Positions 50,355 through 59,261 are shown, counted from the first letter of the stretch. The stretch is DNA of 64,000 bases from Streptomyces morookaense (GCF_013030945.1 NZ_JABBXF010000002.1:62001-126000), one strand, 5' to 3'. Numbers and translations: made by a program. Notes: generated by a model from the letters alone, not told the origin.

Positions 50355-51746
50355 TCAGCTCTCCAGGCGGGCCAGGATCTTCGGGCCGAGGTCCGTGACG
50401 TCGCCCGCGCCCATCGTGAGAACGAGATCGCCGGGGCGGGCCATTCCCGCGATCACCTCGGGGATCGCGGTCATGTCGTGCTCGGGGCGGACGTCGGCGC
50501 CCGCGGCGTGCGCGGCGTCGATGATCAGGGCGCTGGTGATGCCGGGGACCGGGTCCTCGCGGGCCGGGTAGATGTCCAGGACCACCGAGGAGTCGGCGAG
50601 GGCGAGCGCCTGGCCCATCTCGGTGCCGAGTTCCTGGGTGCGGCTGAAGAGGTGCGGCTGGAAGACGACCAGGACGCGGGCGTCGGCGGCGGCGCCGCGG
50701 ATGGCCTCCAGGTCGGCGGTCATCTCGGTGGGGTGGTGGGCGTAGGAGTCGATCACCTGGACGCCGTTCGCCTCGCCCTTGAGCTGCAGGCGGCGGCCCA
50801 CGCCGGTGAACTTGCCGAGGGCGGACGCCAGATCGTCCGCGGGGATGCCGAGCGCGGCGCCGGCCGCGAGGGCGGCGACGGCGTTGTGCGCGTAGTGGCG
50901 GCCGGGGACGGAGACGCCGAAGGTGAGTGTGCGGCCCTTGAGGTCGACGGTGACCTCGCTGGTCAGGCCGCGCGGGGTGACCTTGAGGACGCGGACGTCG
51001 GCGTCCTCCGCCTCGCCGTAGGTGACGACCTCGATGTCCTGGCGGTCGATGCGCCGGGTCAGCTCGCGGGCGCCGTCCTGGTCGGCGGCGACGACGAGCG
51101 TGCCGCCGGGGCGGATGCGGCCGACGAACGTCGCGAAGGACTCGTAGATCTCCTCCATCGACGCGTAGTTGGCGTGGTGGTCCAGCTCCACGTTGAGGAT
51201 GATCGCGACCTCGGGCGCGTACTTGTGGAAGCTGCGGTCGCTCTCGTCCGCCTCCGCGACGAAGATCTCGCCGCTGCCGTGCGCCGCGTTGGTGCCGGGG
51301 CCGGCCAGGTCGCCGCCGATGGCGTACGAGGGCGCCAGGCCCAGCGCGTCGAGGGAGACGGCCAGCATGGACGTCGTGGTCGTCTTGCCGTGGGTGCCGG
51401 CGACGGCGATCGGGCGCAGGCCGTCCATCAGGCGGGCCAGCGCGTCCGAGCGGTGCACGACGGGGATGCCGCGCGCGGCGGCCGCGGCCAGCTCGGGGTT
51501 GTCCGCGCGGATGGCGCTGGAGACGACCACGCAGGTGGCGTCCTCGGCGAGGTGCTCGGCGGCGTGCCCGATGTGCACCGTCGCGCCGAGGGCGCGCAGC
51601 GCCCCGGCCGTCGCCGACTCCTTGGCGTCGCTGCCCGCGACGGCCGCGCCGCGCTGGGCGAGGATCTTGGCGATGCCCGACATGCCGGCGCCGCCGATGC
51701 CGATGAAGTGCGGTCGTTCCATCGTCGTGGGGACGGCCGGTGCCAT
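50355..51746 (-). CDS. murC: UDP-N-acetylmuramate-L-alanine ligase
   Basis: 463-residue cytoplasmic ligase that adds L-alanine to UDP-MurNAc in peptidoglycan synthesis. Motifs are FIGIGGAGMSGIA near residue 14, the ATP loop AGTHGKTTTTSM, EADESDRSF and DSYAHHPTEM. ATG 51746 follows GGGAGC. It lies outside the dcw cluster, as is usual for streptomycetes. Probably co-transcribed with msrB. Confidence 0.95.
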   Translation of the reverse strand: MAPAVPTTMERPHFIGIGGAGMSGIAKILAQRGAAVAGSDAKESATAGALRALGATVHIGHAAEHLAEDATCVVVSSAIRADNPELAAAAARGIPVVHRSDALARLMDGLRPIAVAGTHGKTTTTSMLAVSLDALGLAPSYAIGGDLAGPGTNAAHGSGEIFVAEADESDRSFHKYAPEVAIILNVELDHHANYASMEEIYESFATFVGRIRPGGTLVVAADQDGARELTRRIDRQDIEVVTYGEAEDADVRVLKVTPRGLTSEVTVDLKGRTLTFGVSVPGRHYAHNAVAALAAGAALGIPADDLASALGKFTGVGRRLQLKGEANGVQVIDSYAHHPTEMTADLEAIRGAAADARVLVVFQPHLFSRTQELGTEMGQALALADSSVVLDIYPAREDPVPGITSALIIDAAHAAGADVRPEHDMTAIPEVIAGMARPGDLVLTMGAGDVTDLGPKILARLES

Positions 51747-51796
51747 GTGGGGTGCTCCCTGTGCTCGTGGTCGTTCGGCCATGATTCTCGCACCCG

Positions 51797-52456
51797 TCAG
51801 GCGGGCCGGATCAACCCGGCCGCCAGGCCCGCCGTCACCGCGGCCGTGCGGCTGTCCACGCCGAGCTTTCCGTAAATGTGCACGAGGTGGGTCTTGACCG
51901 TGGCCTCGCTGATGAACAGGCGGCGCGAGATCTGCCGGTTGGCCAGGCCCTCGGCCAGGAGTCCCAGGATCTCGGTCTCCCGCGGCGAGAGGGCGGGCCG
52001 GCCGCCGGCCCGGACCCGGCCGAGCAGGCGGGCCGCGACCGGCGGGGCGAGCACGGTCTCGCCGCGGGCCGCGGCGTGCACGGCGGCGGCGACGTCCTCG
52101 GGCGGCGCGTCCTTGAGCAGGTACCCGGTGGCGCCCGCCTCGACGGCGGCGAGGATGTCGGCGTCGGTGCTGTAGGTGGTGAGGATCAGCACGGCCGGCG
52201 GGGAGGGCAGGGCGGTGATGCGCCGGGTGGCCTCGACGCCGTGCATGCCGGTGCCCATCTGGAGGTCCATGAGGACGACATCGGGGCACACCCCGTCCGC
52301 CAGCAGCCGCAGTGCCTCGGCACCGTCGGCGGCCTCGCCGACGGCCTCGACGTCGGGCAGGTCGTCCACCATGGCGCGCAGGCCGCGGCGGACGACGGGG
52401 TGGTCGTCGACGAGCAGGACGTGGACGGCTCTACCTGCGTGCGGTGCGGGGCTCAT
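51797..52456 (-). CDS. LuxR-family response regulator
   Basis: 219 residues. The receiver domain has DDHPVVRRGLRAM and the phospho-acceptor Asp in VVLMDLQMG, with YLLKDA at the conserved lysine. The C-terminal LuxR HTH follows (LSPRETEILGLLAEGLANRQISRRLFISEATVKTHLVHIYGKL). Its ATG overlaps the stop of the histidine kinase gene (ATGA). Likely target: the ABC exporter genes across the divergent region, where a TCAACC...GGTTGA dyad lies. Confidence 0.94.
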   Translation of the reverse strand: MSPAPHAGRAVHVLLVDDHPVVRRGLRAMVDDLPDVEAVGEAADGAEALRLLADGVCPDVVLMDLQMGTGMHGVEATRRITALPSPPAVLILTTYSTDADILAAVEAGATGYLLKDAPPEDVAAAVHAAARGETVLAPPVAARLLGRVRAGGRPALSPRETEILGLLAEGLANRQISRRLFISEATVKTHLVHIYGKLGVDSRTAAVTAGLAAGLIRPA

Positions 52457-53721
52457 GGGGCGACCGTCCTGGGCCGTATCGCCGCTGCGGGCCGGCTGTG
52501 GCTGGTCGCGCAGTTCCTCCCCCAGCTACCGCTGGGGGTACCCCCAGCGCCCCTTACGGGGCGGGTCACCGTCGGCACCACCACCGCGACCACTGTGCCC
52601 TCGCCCGGGGACGACTCCACCGTCAGGGTGCCCCCGAGCTCCGCGATGCGTTCGTGCATGCCGTGCAGGCCGAACGTGCGGCGGCCGTCGGGCGGGAGTT
52701 CGCCGGGGACGAAGCCCACGCCGTCGTCGTACACGTCCAGGGCCACCTGGCCGTCCAGGTAGGCCAGGGTCACCGCGGCGTGCTCGGCGCGGGCGTGCCG
52801 GGCGACGTTGGCGAGGGCCTCCTGGGTGAGGCGCAGCAGGGCGACCTCGGTCTCGACGGGCAGCGGGCAGGGGTCGCCGTCCACGCGGAAGACGGCGCCC
52901 GGGACGGTGCGCACGGTGGTGCGGCGCAGTGCCTCCGGCAGCGGGGCGTCCTCCAGGGCGGGCGGGGTGAGGGCCTGGACGAAGCGGCGGGCCTCGGCCA
53001 GGTTGTCCGCGGCGGTGCGGCCGATCTCGCGGACCCGGGCGCGGGCCGCCTCGCCGGGTGCCGTCTCGGCGGCGCGGGCGAGCAGGACGATGCTGGACAG
53101 GCCCTGGGCGAGGGTGTCGTGGATCTCGCGGGCGAGCCGCTGCCGTTCGGCGAGGCGGCCCGCCTCGCGCTGGGCGGCGGCGAGTTCGTCGCGCGTGCGC
53201 ACCAGGTCGTCGATCAGCCGCTGCCGCTTCTGGCTCTCGCGGTACAGGGCGGCGTACCCGTATCCGGTCATGATCGCGACCGCGGCGCCGGCCACCGGGC
53301 CGATCACCTTGGCCGCGGTGAGGCCGCCGGGTGCCGCGGCCTGTGCGGCCACGACGGCGGCGGTCGCCGCGGCGATGGCGGGGTGCGAGCGGCGCACCGG
53401 CAGGACGTGCAGGCAGAGGAAGAAGATCGGGAAGGCGACGTAGCTGAAGCGCGCGTCCAGCGCCAGCAGCACCAGCCACAGGGCGGTGACGGCGAGCAGC
53501 CACGGCACGGGGCGGTCCCGGTGCCGGACGACCCCGGCCCCGTACACCGCGGCCAGCGCCGCGCCCGGCAGCAGGACGAGCGCGGGTTCCTCCCCGAGCA
53601 GGGCGGGCCCCAGGGCCACGGCGAGCAGCGCGTAGAACGCGATGTGCACGGCGAGCCGGACCACCCGCAGGGAGGGCACGTCGGGGGCCGCGGTGGCGGG
53701 CGGGGGGCTGGTTCTGCTCAC
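52453..53721 (-). CDS. Membrane histidine kinase of the NarL/LuxR type with repeat-derived C-terminal tail
   Basis: 422 residues. Five or so membrane helices lie in the first 140 residues, followed by a coiled segment, the HisKA_3 motif ERQRLAREIHDTLAQGLSS (phosphorylated His near residue 210) and the HATPase domain ending GEGTVVAVVVPT. About 37 extra residues (PVRGAGGTPSGSWGRNCATS...) then follow. They are encoded by a full copy of the gene-end repeat, read in the one frame without a stop. The ATGA overlap with the response regulator gene is nevertheless kept. The tail may be neutral or alter coupling. Confidence 0.92.
   Translation of the reverse strand: MSRTSPPPATAAPDVPSLRVVRLAVHIAFYALLAVALGPALLGEEPALVLLPGAALAAVYGAGVVRHRDRPVPWLLAVTALWLVLLALDARFSYVAFPIFFLCLHVLPVRRSHPAIAAATAAVVAAQAAAPGGLTAAKVIGPVAGAAVAIMTGYGYAALYRESQKRQRLIDDLVRTRDELAAAQREAGRLAERQRLAREIHDTLAQGLSSIVLLARAAETAPGEAARARVREIGRTAADNLAEARRFVQALTPPALEDAPLPEALRRTTVRTVPGAVFRVDGDPCPLPVETEVALLRLTQEALANVARHARAEHAAVTLAYLDGQVALDVYDDGVGFVPGELPPDGRRTFGLHGMHERIAELGGTLTVESSPGEGTVVAVVVPTVTRPVRGAGGTPSGSWGRNCATSHSRPAAAIRPRTVAP
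52480..52566 (-). repeat. Gene-end modular repeat, copy 9 (inside the kinase reading frame)
   Basis: On the minus strand it reads CCCCGTAAGGGGC, then the three arms, then AGGAACTGCGCGACCAGCC and CCGCAG. It matches copies 7 and 8 but is entirely within the open reading frame of the histidine kinase. Confidence 0.9.
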
Positions 53722-53769
53722 CCCATCGAGCGTACGGGTCTGCCACGCGGGCCTTTCCCCCCGGGGCCG

Positions 53770-53785
53770 TCAACCCTTCGGTTGA
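53770..53785. promoter_or_regulatory. Palindrome TCAACC-CTTC-GGTTGA between two-component system and ABC exporter
   Basis: Perfect 16-base dyad in the 155-base divergent region, about 107 bases before the permease start. The 3' half overlaps TTGATT, a potential -35. Best candidate for the binding site of the adjacent LuxR-type response regulator. Confidence 0.6.
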
Positions 53786-53876
53786 TTTCCGGGCCAGTCC
53801 CTTTCCCGATACCGCGGGGAGCGTGCGCACGCGACGGTGGAGAGGTCAGCAACCGAAGCCCGGAAAGGTCCTGCTC

Positions 53877-54941
53877 GTGTTCGTCGCACTCCGCGACATC
53901 CGTTTCGCCCGGGGGCGGTTCGCCCTGATGGGGACGGTTGTCGCACTCATCACCACGCTCGTGGTCTTCCTCTACGGACTGACCGGCGGCCTGGCCCGCG
54001 AGGCCACGTCCGCTGTCGCGGGGCTCCCGGCGGACCGGATCGTCTTCGGCGCCCCCGCCGGGGCCGCGCCGGAGGTGTCGTTCACGAACAGCACGGTGGA
54101 CGCCTCGCAGGCCGCGGCCTGGCGCACCGCGCCCGGCGTGACGTCGGCCGAACCGCTGGGGGTGGCGATGACGCGGCTGACGGCGCACGGCAAGGCCACG
54201 TCGGTGAGTGCGTTCGGCACCTCCGAGCGGCTGCGCCCGGCCCTCGTCCGCGGCTCGGCACCCGGCGACGGCGCGGTGGCCGTGAGCGAGCGTCTGGCCG
54301 ACGACAACGGCCTGCGCATCGGCGACACCGTCACCCTCGGCACCGAGCGGCTGACCGTCTCGGGGCTGACCGCCGACCGCAGCCACGGCCATGCGCCCAG
54401 TGTCTGGACCACGCTCCCCGCCTGGCAGCGGGTCTCCCACCAGCAGCAGCCGACCGCGCTCGCGGTCACCGGCGGCGGCAGCCCGGCGGGGGCGGCGGCC
54501 CGGACCACCGAGGCCGTGCCGCTCGCCGACGCGCTGGACGGGATCGACGGGTACGCCGCCGAGCACGGCACGCTGCAGCTGGTGCAGGGCTTCCTGTTCG
54601 TGGTGAGCGCGCTAGTGGTGGGGGCCTTCTTCACGGTGTGGACCGTGCAGCGCCGCCCGGACATCGCCGTGCTGAAGGCGGTCGGGGCGAGCAGCGGCTA
54701 CCTCGTGCGCGACGCCCTCGCGCAGGCGCTGGCCGTGCTGCTCGCGGGGGCGGCGCTGGGCGGCACGGCCGGGGTGGTGGGCGGATGGTTCGCCTCCGCC
54801 GCCGTGCCCTTCGAGCTGGGCGCGGCCACGGTGGCCGTCCCGGTGGCGGCGATGGTGCTGCTGGGCCTGGCCGGGTCCGTGCTCGCCGTGCGCCGCATCA
54901 CCTCCGTCGACCCGCTGACCGCCCTGGGAGCCACCCGATGA
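53877..54941 (+). CDS. FtsX/MacB-like ABC transporter permease
   Basis: 354 residues. An N-terminal helix (LMGTVVALITTLVVFLYGLTGG) precedes a large extracytoplasmic domain of about 200 residues, then three C-terminal helices, the usual MacB/LolC permease layout. GTG 53877, after GGAAAGG, is chosen because the following residues (FVALRDIRFARGRF) match the family start; an upstream GTG exists. Overlaps the ATPase gene (ATGA). Probable export of a lipid, peptide or drug under control of the divergent two-component system. Confidence 0.88.
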   Translation: MFVALRDIRFARGRFALMGTVVALITTLVVFLYGLTGGLAREATSAVAGLPADRIVFGAPAGAAPEVSFTNSTVDASQAAAWRTAPGVTSAEPLGVAMTRLTAHGKATSVSAFGTSERLRPALVRGSAPGDGAVAVSERLADDNGLRIGDTVTLGTERLTVSGLTADRSHGHAPSVWTTLPAWQRVSHQQQPTALAVTGGGSPAGAAARTTEAVPLADALDGIDGYAAEHGTLQLVQGFLFVVSALVVGAFFTVWTVQRRPDIAVLKAVGASSGYLVRDALAQALAVLLAGAALGGTAGVVGGWFASAAVPFELGAATVAVPVAAMVLLGLAGSVLAVRRITSVDPLTALGATR

Positions 54942-55618
54942 CCGCCGCCCTCGCCCTCGAATCCGTCACCCTCACCTACCCGGACGGCGACCGCACGCTC
55001 ACCGCGCTGGACGCGGTCTCGCTGGCCGTGGCGCCCGGCGAGCTCGTGGCCGTCGCGGGTCCGTCCGGCTCGGGGAAGTCCAGCCTGCTGGCGGTGGCCG
55101 CCACACTGCTGCGCCCCGACTCGGGCCGGGTCGTCGTGGCCGGCCGCGACACGGCGGGCCTGCCCGAGCGGGAGCGGACGCGGCTGCGGCGCGAGCAGAT
55201 CGGCATCGTCTTCCAGCAGGCGAACCTGCTGCCGTCGCTGACGGCCGTCGAACAGCTGCTGGCGGTCGAGCACCTGCGCGGCGGCAACGTCCGGGCCGCC
55301 CGCGCGCGGGCCGAGGAACTGCTGGAGTCCGTCGGCCTGGACGCGGCGAAGCGGCGCCGCCGCCCGCACCAGTTGTCCGGGGGCGAACGGCAGCGCGTGA
55401 ACATCGCCCGCGCGCTGTGCACCGGGCCGTCGGTGCTGCTGGTGGACGAGCCGACGTCGGCGCTGGATCACGAGCGGGGCGAACAGGTGACGGCGCTCCT
55501 GTCCGAGGTGACACGACGGCACGGCACGGCGACGGTCCTCGTCACCCACGACCGCGCCCTCCTGGGCCGGGCGGACCGCGTCCTGACGATGACGGACGGC
55601 CACCTGAGCACTCCGTGA
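54938..55618 (+). CDS. LolD/MacB-type ABC transporter ATP-binding protein
   Basis: 226 residues. Walker A AGPSGSGKSS, Q-loop FQQANLLPSL, signature LSGGERQRVNIARAL, Walker B VLLVDEPTSALD and H-loop VTHD are intact. Partner of the preceding permease. The gene stops just before a large compound gene-end repeat. Confidence 0.94.
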   Translation: MTAALALESVTLTYPDGDRTLTALDAVSLAVAPGELVAVAGPSGSGKSSLLAVAATLLRPDSGRVVVAGRDTAGLPERERTRLRREQIGIVFQQANLLPSLTAVEQLLAVEHLRGGNVRAARARAEELLESVGLDAAKRRRRPHQLSGGERQRVNIARALCTGPSVLLVDEPTSALDHERGEQVTALLSEVTRRHGTATVLVTHDRALLGRADRVLTMTDGHLSTP

Positions 55619-55861
55619 GGGGGCGCGCCCCGAAGGGGCGCGGGGAACTGCGCGAGCAACCACGACGGGCCCGCAGCCGAGGTCCCCGGGGCTGCGCCCC
55701 GGACCCCCAGGCGTGGTGCGTCGACTGCGGGCCGGTGGGGGCTGGTCGCGCAGTTCCCCGCGCCCCTTCGGGGCGCCTCCGATCGCGCCCACGCGGCGGA
55801 GCCGCATATCGACACAGCCCCGCGCCCCTGACGGGGCGCGCCCCGTTACGGGGCGCACAGG
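55619..55861. repeat. Gene-end modular repeat, copy 10 (compound, 243 bases)
   Basis: Fills the gap between convergent genes. In order: hairpin plus GGGGAACTGCGCGAGCAACC and CCGCAGCCGAG; module C (GGTCCCCGGGGCTGCGCCCC); an inverted GGCTGGTCGCGCAGTTCC copy with hairpin; module B (GCGGCGGAGCCGCATATCGA); and two more hairpins with CGCCCCTGACGGGGCG and CGCCCCGTTACGGGGCG. Inverted pairs could fold into one long structure. No gene. Confidence 0.87.
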
Positions 55862-55863
55862 CC

Positions 55864-56355
55864 TCAGGCCAGCTCGGCCTCCCCCTCGGCCTCGCCCGCA
55901 TGGGCGTACAGCTTCAGCACCGGCACCCCCACCTTGTGCCGCGCCCGCGATGCCCAGTCGCGGTGGAAGAACTCCTCGACCAGGTGCGGAGCAGTCAGCA
56001 CGATGACCTCGTCGGCATGCGTCTGCTCGACGACCGAGCGCAGCAGATCCAGCGGATGATTGTCGATGATCTGCCCCACCGCCTCGCAGCCCGCCGCCCG
56101 AAGGCTGCGCAGCGAATGCTCCAGCGCCACCGCGGCCGGCCGCAGTGCCTCCTCGCCCTCGGGCTCGTCGGCCTCGTGGACGGCGTGCTCCAACTCGCCG
56201 AGGGCGACGTCGTCGATGGCACGCAGCAGCCGGTCCTCGTTGCCTCTGGGTCGCATGAGGACCACGAAGGACATCTGGTCGTCGTGCAGCGTGGTGACGA
56301 AGTCGACGTCGGTGGCGGACAGCGGCTGTTCGATCATCAATACGCTCGTGAACAC
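55864..56355 (-). CDS. Conserved actinobacterial protein, USP-like Rossmann fold (unknown function)
   Basis: 163 residues starting VFTSVLMIEQPLSATDVDFV. Alternating strands and helices (MSFVVLMRP, VGQIIDNHPLDLLRSVV, ADEVIVLTAPHLVEEFF) resemble universal-stress-type alpha/beta proteins, and WASRARHKVGVPVLKLYAH ends the fold. The classic ATP-binding GxxG motif is not clear. GTG 56355 follows AAGGGC. Homologues have been labelled indole-3-glycerol phosphate synthase, but no TrpC barrel motif is visible. Confidence 0.78.
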   Translation of the reverse strand: MFTSVLMIEQPLSATDVDFVTTLHDDQMSFVVLMRPRGNEDRLLRAIDDVALGELEHAVHEADEPEGEEALRPAAVALEHSLRSLRAAGCEAVGQIIDNHPLDLLRSVVEQTHADEVIVLTAPHLVEEFFHRDWASRARHKVGVPVLKLYAHAGEAEGEAELA

Positions 56356-56535
56356 GGTGGGCGCCCTTCTTCTCCGTGGGCCACCGGGCCCAACAGAAAC
56401 CATCCTGCGCGTGCTCCCCTCGAGCCCGCCTGTTTTGATCCCGTGCCCTCGGGGGAGCGTCTGACTCGCGTCTGATCCCCATTCTGCCCAGCGGATGCGA
56501 AGCGGAACGGTAAATTCCGCCGATTGTCAGATCCT

Positions 56536-57321
56536 TCAGAGCCTTTGGTGCCGGATGTAGCGGGTGAAGAGGAAGCCGTTCTCCTCCAGAACCGAACCGA
56601 GAGCGAACCGTTCCGGCACCTCCAGCGGCGGTCCGGCCGCGATCCGCGGCGCGCTGCCCGCGGCCATCACCGGGGCCAGGGACAGGCACATCTCGTCCAG
56701 CACCCCCGCCGCGGCGAACTGCCCCAGCAGCCGCGGACCGCCCTCGGTGAGCAGCCGGCTCAGCCCCCGCTCCGCCAGCGCCCGCGGCACCAGCACGGGG
56801 TCCACGCCCCGCCCCTCGCCCGCCACGACCACCTCGGCACCCGCCGCCCGGGCCTCCGCCACCCGGTCGGCCGGGGCCTCCGCGCCGGTCAGCACGATCG
56901 TCGGCACCAGCGGGGAGGTGAACAGGGGGAGCGAGAAGTCCAGGCCGAGCCCCGCGCTCACCACTGCGATCACCGGCGCCGGGCCCTGCCCGAGCGCCGC
57001 CCGCCGCGCCGCGAACGCCTCCCGGGCCCGCGCCGGCCGGTAGCCCTCCTGCCGCACGGTCTCGGCACCGACCACGACGGCGTCCGCGAGCCCGCGCAGG
57101 GTGCCGAAGATCCGCATGTCGGCGTCCGACGACAGCGGCTGCGAGCGTCCCTCGTGGTGGGCGGCACCGTCCAGGGACGAGACCATGTTGGCCCGCAGCC
57201 ACGCCCCGCCCTGCGCGGGCGGGGCATCGGGGTAGGCGTAGAAGTCGGCGAGCTCGTCCAGCCCCCACTCGCGGTCGTCGAGGTCGGCGGGGCTGAGCGG
57301 GGAGGGGAACAGGCGTCGCAT
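56536..57321 (-). CDS. Pyrimidine reductase family protein (RibD C-terminal domain)
   Basis: 261 residues. Dihydrofolate-reductase-like fold used by RibD reductases: NMVSSLDGAAHHEGRSQPLS, DADMRIFGTLRGLADAVVVGAETVRQEGY, LTEGGPRLLGQF. No deaminase domain is fused. It may reduce a ribitylated pyrimidine in riboflavin-type pathways or act on another NADPH-dependent substrate. ATG 57321. Divergent from zapE by 71 bases. Confidence 0.87.
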   Translation of the reverse strand: MRRLFPSPLSPADLDDREWGLDELADFYAYPDAPPAQGGAWLRANMVSSLDGAAHHEGRSQPLSSDADMRIFGTLRGLADAVVVGAETVRQEGYRPARAREAFAARRAALGQGPAPVIAVVSAGLGLDFSLPLFTSPLVPTIVLTGAEAPADRVAEARAAGAEVVVAGEGRGVDPVLVPRALAERGLSRLLTEGGPRLLGQFAAAGVLDEMCLSLAPVMAAGSAPRIAAGPPLEVPERFALGSVLEENGFLFTRYIRHQRL

Positions 57322-57378
57322 AGGCCGCAGTGTGACATGGCTCGCTGATCACGTGGCCGGCACGGCTCCCACAGCAGC

Positions 57379-57384
57379 TACGCT
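57379..57384 (+). promoter_or_regulatory. -10 box of probable leaderless zapE promoter
   Basis: TACGCT eight bases before GTG 57393, with no ribosome site between. Same layout as the Uma2 gene promoter. Confidence 0.5.
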
Positions 57385-57392
57385 GGACAGCT

Positions 57393-58523
57393 GTGTCATC
57401 CTCCACCGCATCACCTGCCGATGCCTCCGGGTCCGTCAACGGTCCGATAGGCGAGTCCGCCGCCGCCCCGGTGGCGCTGACCTCGCGCGCCCCGCACGTA
57501 CCGGCCGACCGCCTGGTCGCCGAGATGGTGCCGCCGCCGCGTTTCGACTCCGTGCGGTTCGACACCTACATCCCCGACCCGAACCAGCCCAGCCAGGCCG
57601 AGGCCGTCACCGTCCTCGCCGGCTTCGCGGCCGGGCTCGGCGGCGGTACGGACCAGGGCGGCGGTCGCAAGCGCTGGTTCCGGCGCGAGGCGAAGCCCGC
57701 CGCGCCCTCCGGGCCGCGCGGCGTCTACCTCGACGGCGGCTACGGCGTCGGCAAGACCCATCTGCTGGCCTCGCTCTGGCACGCCGCCCCGGCCGAGCCG
57801 GCGCAGAAGGCCTTCGGCACCTTCGTGGAGCTGACCAACCTCGTCGGCGCGCTGGGCTTCCAGCAGACCGTCCAGACGCTCAGCGGCCACAAGCTGCTGT
57901 GCATCGACGAGTTCGAGCTCGACGACCCGGGTGACACCGTGCTCGTCTCGAGCCTGCTGCGCAAGCTGGTCGAGGCGGGTGTGGCCCTGGCCGCGACCTC
58001 CAACACGCTGCCCGGCAAGCTCGGCGAGGGCCGGTTCGCCGCGGCCGACTTCCTGCGCGAGATCCAGGGCCTGTCCGCCCATTTCCGCCCGCTGCGGATC
58101 GACGGTGAGGACTACCGGCACCGCGGCCTGCCGCAGGCCCCGGACCCGTACGACGACGAGACCGTCAAGCGCGTCGCGTACGCGGCCGAGGGGGCCTCGC
58201 TCGACGACTTCCCCTCCCTGCTCGCCCACCTCTCCAAGGTCCACCCGAGCCGGTACGGCGCGATGTGCGACTCCATCCGCGCGGTGTGCCTGACCGGCGT
58301 CGAGCCGGTGCCGGACCAGTCGACGGCGCTGCGGCTGGTGGTGCTGGCGGACCGGCTGTACGACCGTGAGGTGCCGGTGCTGGCCTCGGGGAGGCCGTTC
58401 GACGAGCTGTTCAGCGAGGAGATGTTGCAGGGCGGGTACCGGAAGAAGTACTTCCGGGCCATTTCCCGGCTTACTGCGCTGGCGCGCGATGCGGGGCCGC
58501 TCGTCGAGCGGTGCGACGGGTAG
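57393..58523 (+). CDS. zapE: Cell division protein ZapE (AFG1-like ATPase)
   Basis: 376-residue AAA-like ATPase. Walker A is GGYGVGKTHL, Walker B is LLCIDEFELDDPGD, and the sensor-like ATSNTLPGKL and GGYRKKYFRAISRL are intact. In proteobacteria ZapE acts at the FtsZ ring; its role in actinomycetes is not established. A Ser/Ala/Pro-rich N-terminal extension of about 50 residues precedes the core. GTG 57393 with a likely leaderless mRNA. A gene-end repeat follows. Confidence 0.9.
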   Translation: MSSSTASPADASGSVNGPIGESAAAPVALTSRAPHVPADRLVAEMVPPPRFDSVRFDTYIPDPNQPSQAEAVTVLAGFAAGLGGGTDQGGGRKRWFRREAKPAAPSGPRGVYLDGGYGVGKTHLLASLWHAAPAEPAQKAFGTFVELTNLVGALGFQQTVQTLSGHKLLCIDEFELDDPGDTVLVSSLLRKLVEAGVALAATSNTLPGKLGEGRFAAADFLREIQGLSAHFRPLRIDGEDYRHRGLPQAPDPYDDETVKRVAYAAEGASLDDFPSLLAHLSKVHPSRYGAMCDSIRAVCLTGVEPVPDQSTALRLVVLADRLYDREVPVLASGRPFDELFSEEMLQGGYRKKYFRAISRLTALARDAGPLVERCDG

Positions 58524-58530
58524 GGCGGTA

Positions 58531-58595
58531 CTTCGGCTGCGGGTCGGTTTCGGGCTGGTCGCGCAGTTCCTCGCGCCCCTTACGGGGCACGCCCC
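58531..58595. repeat. Gene-end modular repeat, copy 11 (short form)
   Basis: CTTCGGCTGCGGG, GGGCTGGTCGCGCAGTTCC and the hairpin GCGCCCCTTACGGGGC between convergent zapE and permease genes. The TAG stop of the permease abuts it. Confidence 0.82.
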
Positions 58596-59261
58596 CTAAC
58601 GCCGCGCGCTCACCGCGCACGCCACCGCCGTGGCCCCCGCCGCGAGGGCCGCGGCCAGGGCCAGCGGGAGCAGCGGCATGGTGACGGTCCCGTGCCGTGA
58701 GCCCGTGACCAGGCCGGTCACGGCGGCGTTGGCGGGCGAGCCCGACACGAACATCACGAGGAACGCGGCGAGGATCGTCGACGGCACCGCCCACGCCGGG
58801 CTGCGCAGCAGCGGCCGGTTGCACAGCGCGCCCACGCCCGTGCCGAGCAGTACGCACGCCAGTGCGCCCAGCAGGCCGGCCAGCGAGGCGGGCAGCACGG
58901 GGACGGCGACGCGGTGGTCGGCGCTGCGGGGGTCGCCGATCGCGGCGACGAGGGCCGTGCCGGCGACCGCGAGGGCGGTCGAGGCGGTCAGTCCGGTGAG
59001 TACCGCGGCGAGGTGCACCCGCCGGGGCCCGGCCGCCGCGACGGAACAATTCCGGGCGGCGTCCGGCTCGTTGGTCACGCACACCCGCACGAGCCAGGCG
59101 GCGACGGGCACGAGCGCGGCGGCGGCCCAGCCGAGGGAGTCGAGGACGGGCTGTCCGCCCTGCACCCCGATGCCCATGACGGCGCCGTAGAAGAGCAGCG
59201 GTGGCAGCCAGCGGTGCGAGCGGAGCAGCAGGGCGGCCTGATAGCCGAGCAGCGGGATCAC
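58596..59261 (-). CDS. ABC-2-like membrane protein
   Basis: 221 residues, strongly hydrophobic with about six helices (for example VLTGLTASTALAVAGTALVAAIG and ASLAGLLGALACVLLGTGVGAL). No enzyme motif. GTG 59261 overlaps the stop of the ATPase gene (GTGA), so it is the permease partner of that protein. Substrate unknown. Confidence 0.82.
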   Translation of the reverse strand: MIPLLGYQAALLLRSHRWLPPLLFYGAVMGIGVQGGQPVLDSLGWAAAALVPVAAWLVRVCVTNEPDAARNCSVAAAGPRRVHLAAVLTGLTASTALAVAGTALVAAIGDPRSADHRVAVPVLPASLAGLLGALACVLLGTGVGALCNRPLLRSPAWAVPSTILAAFLVMFVSGSPANAAVTGLVTGSRHGTVTMPLLPLALAAALAAGATAVACAVSARR

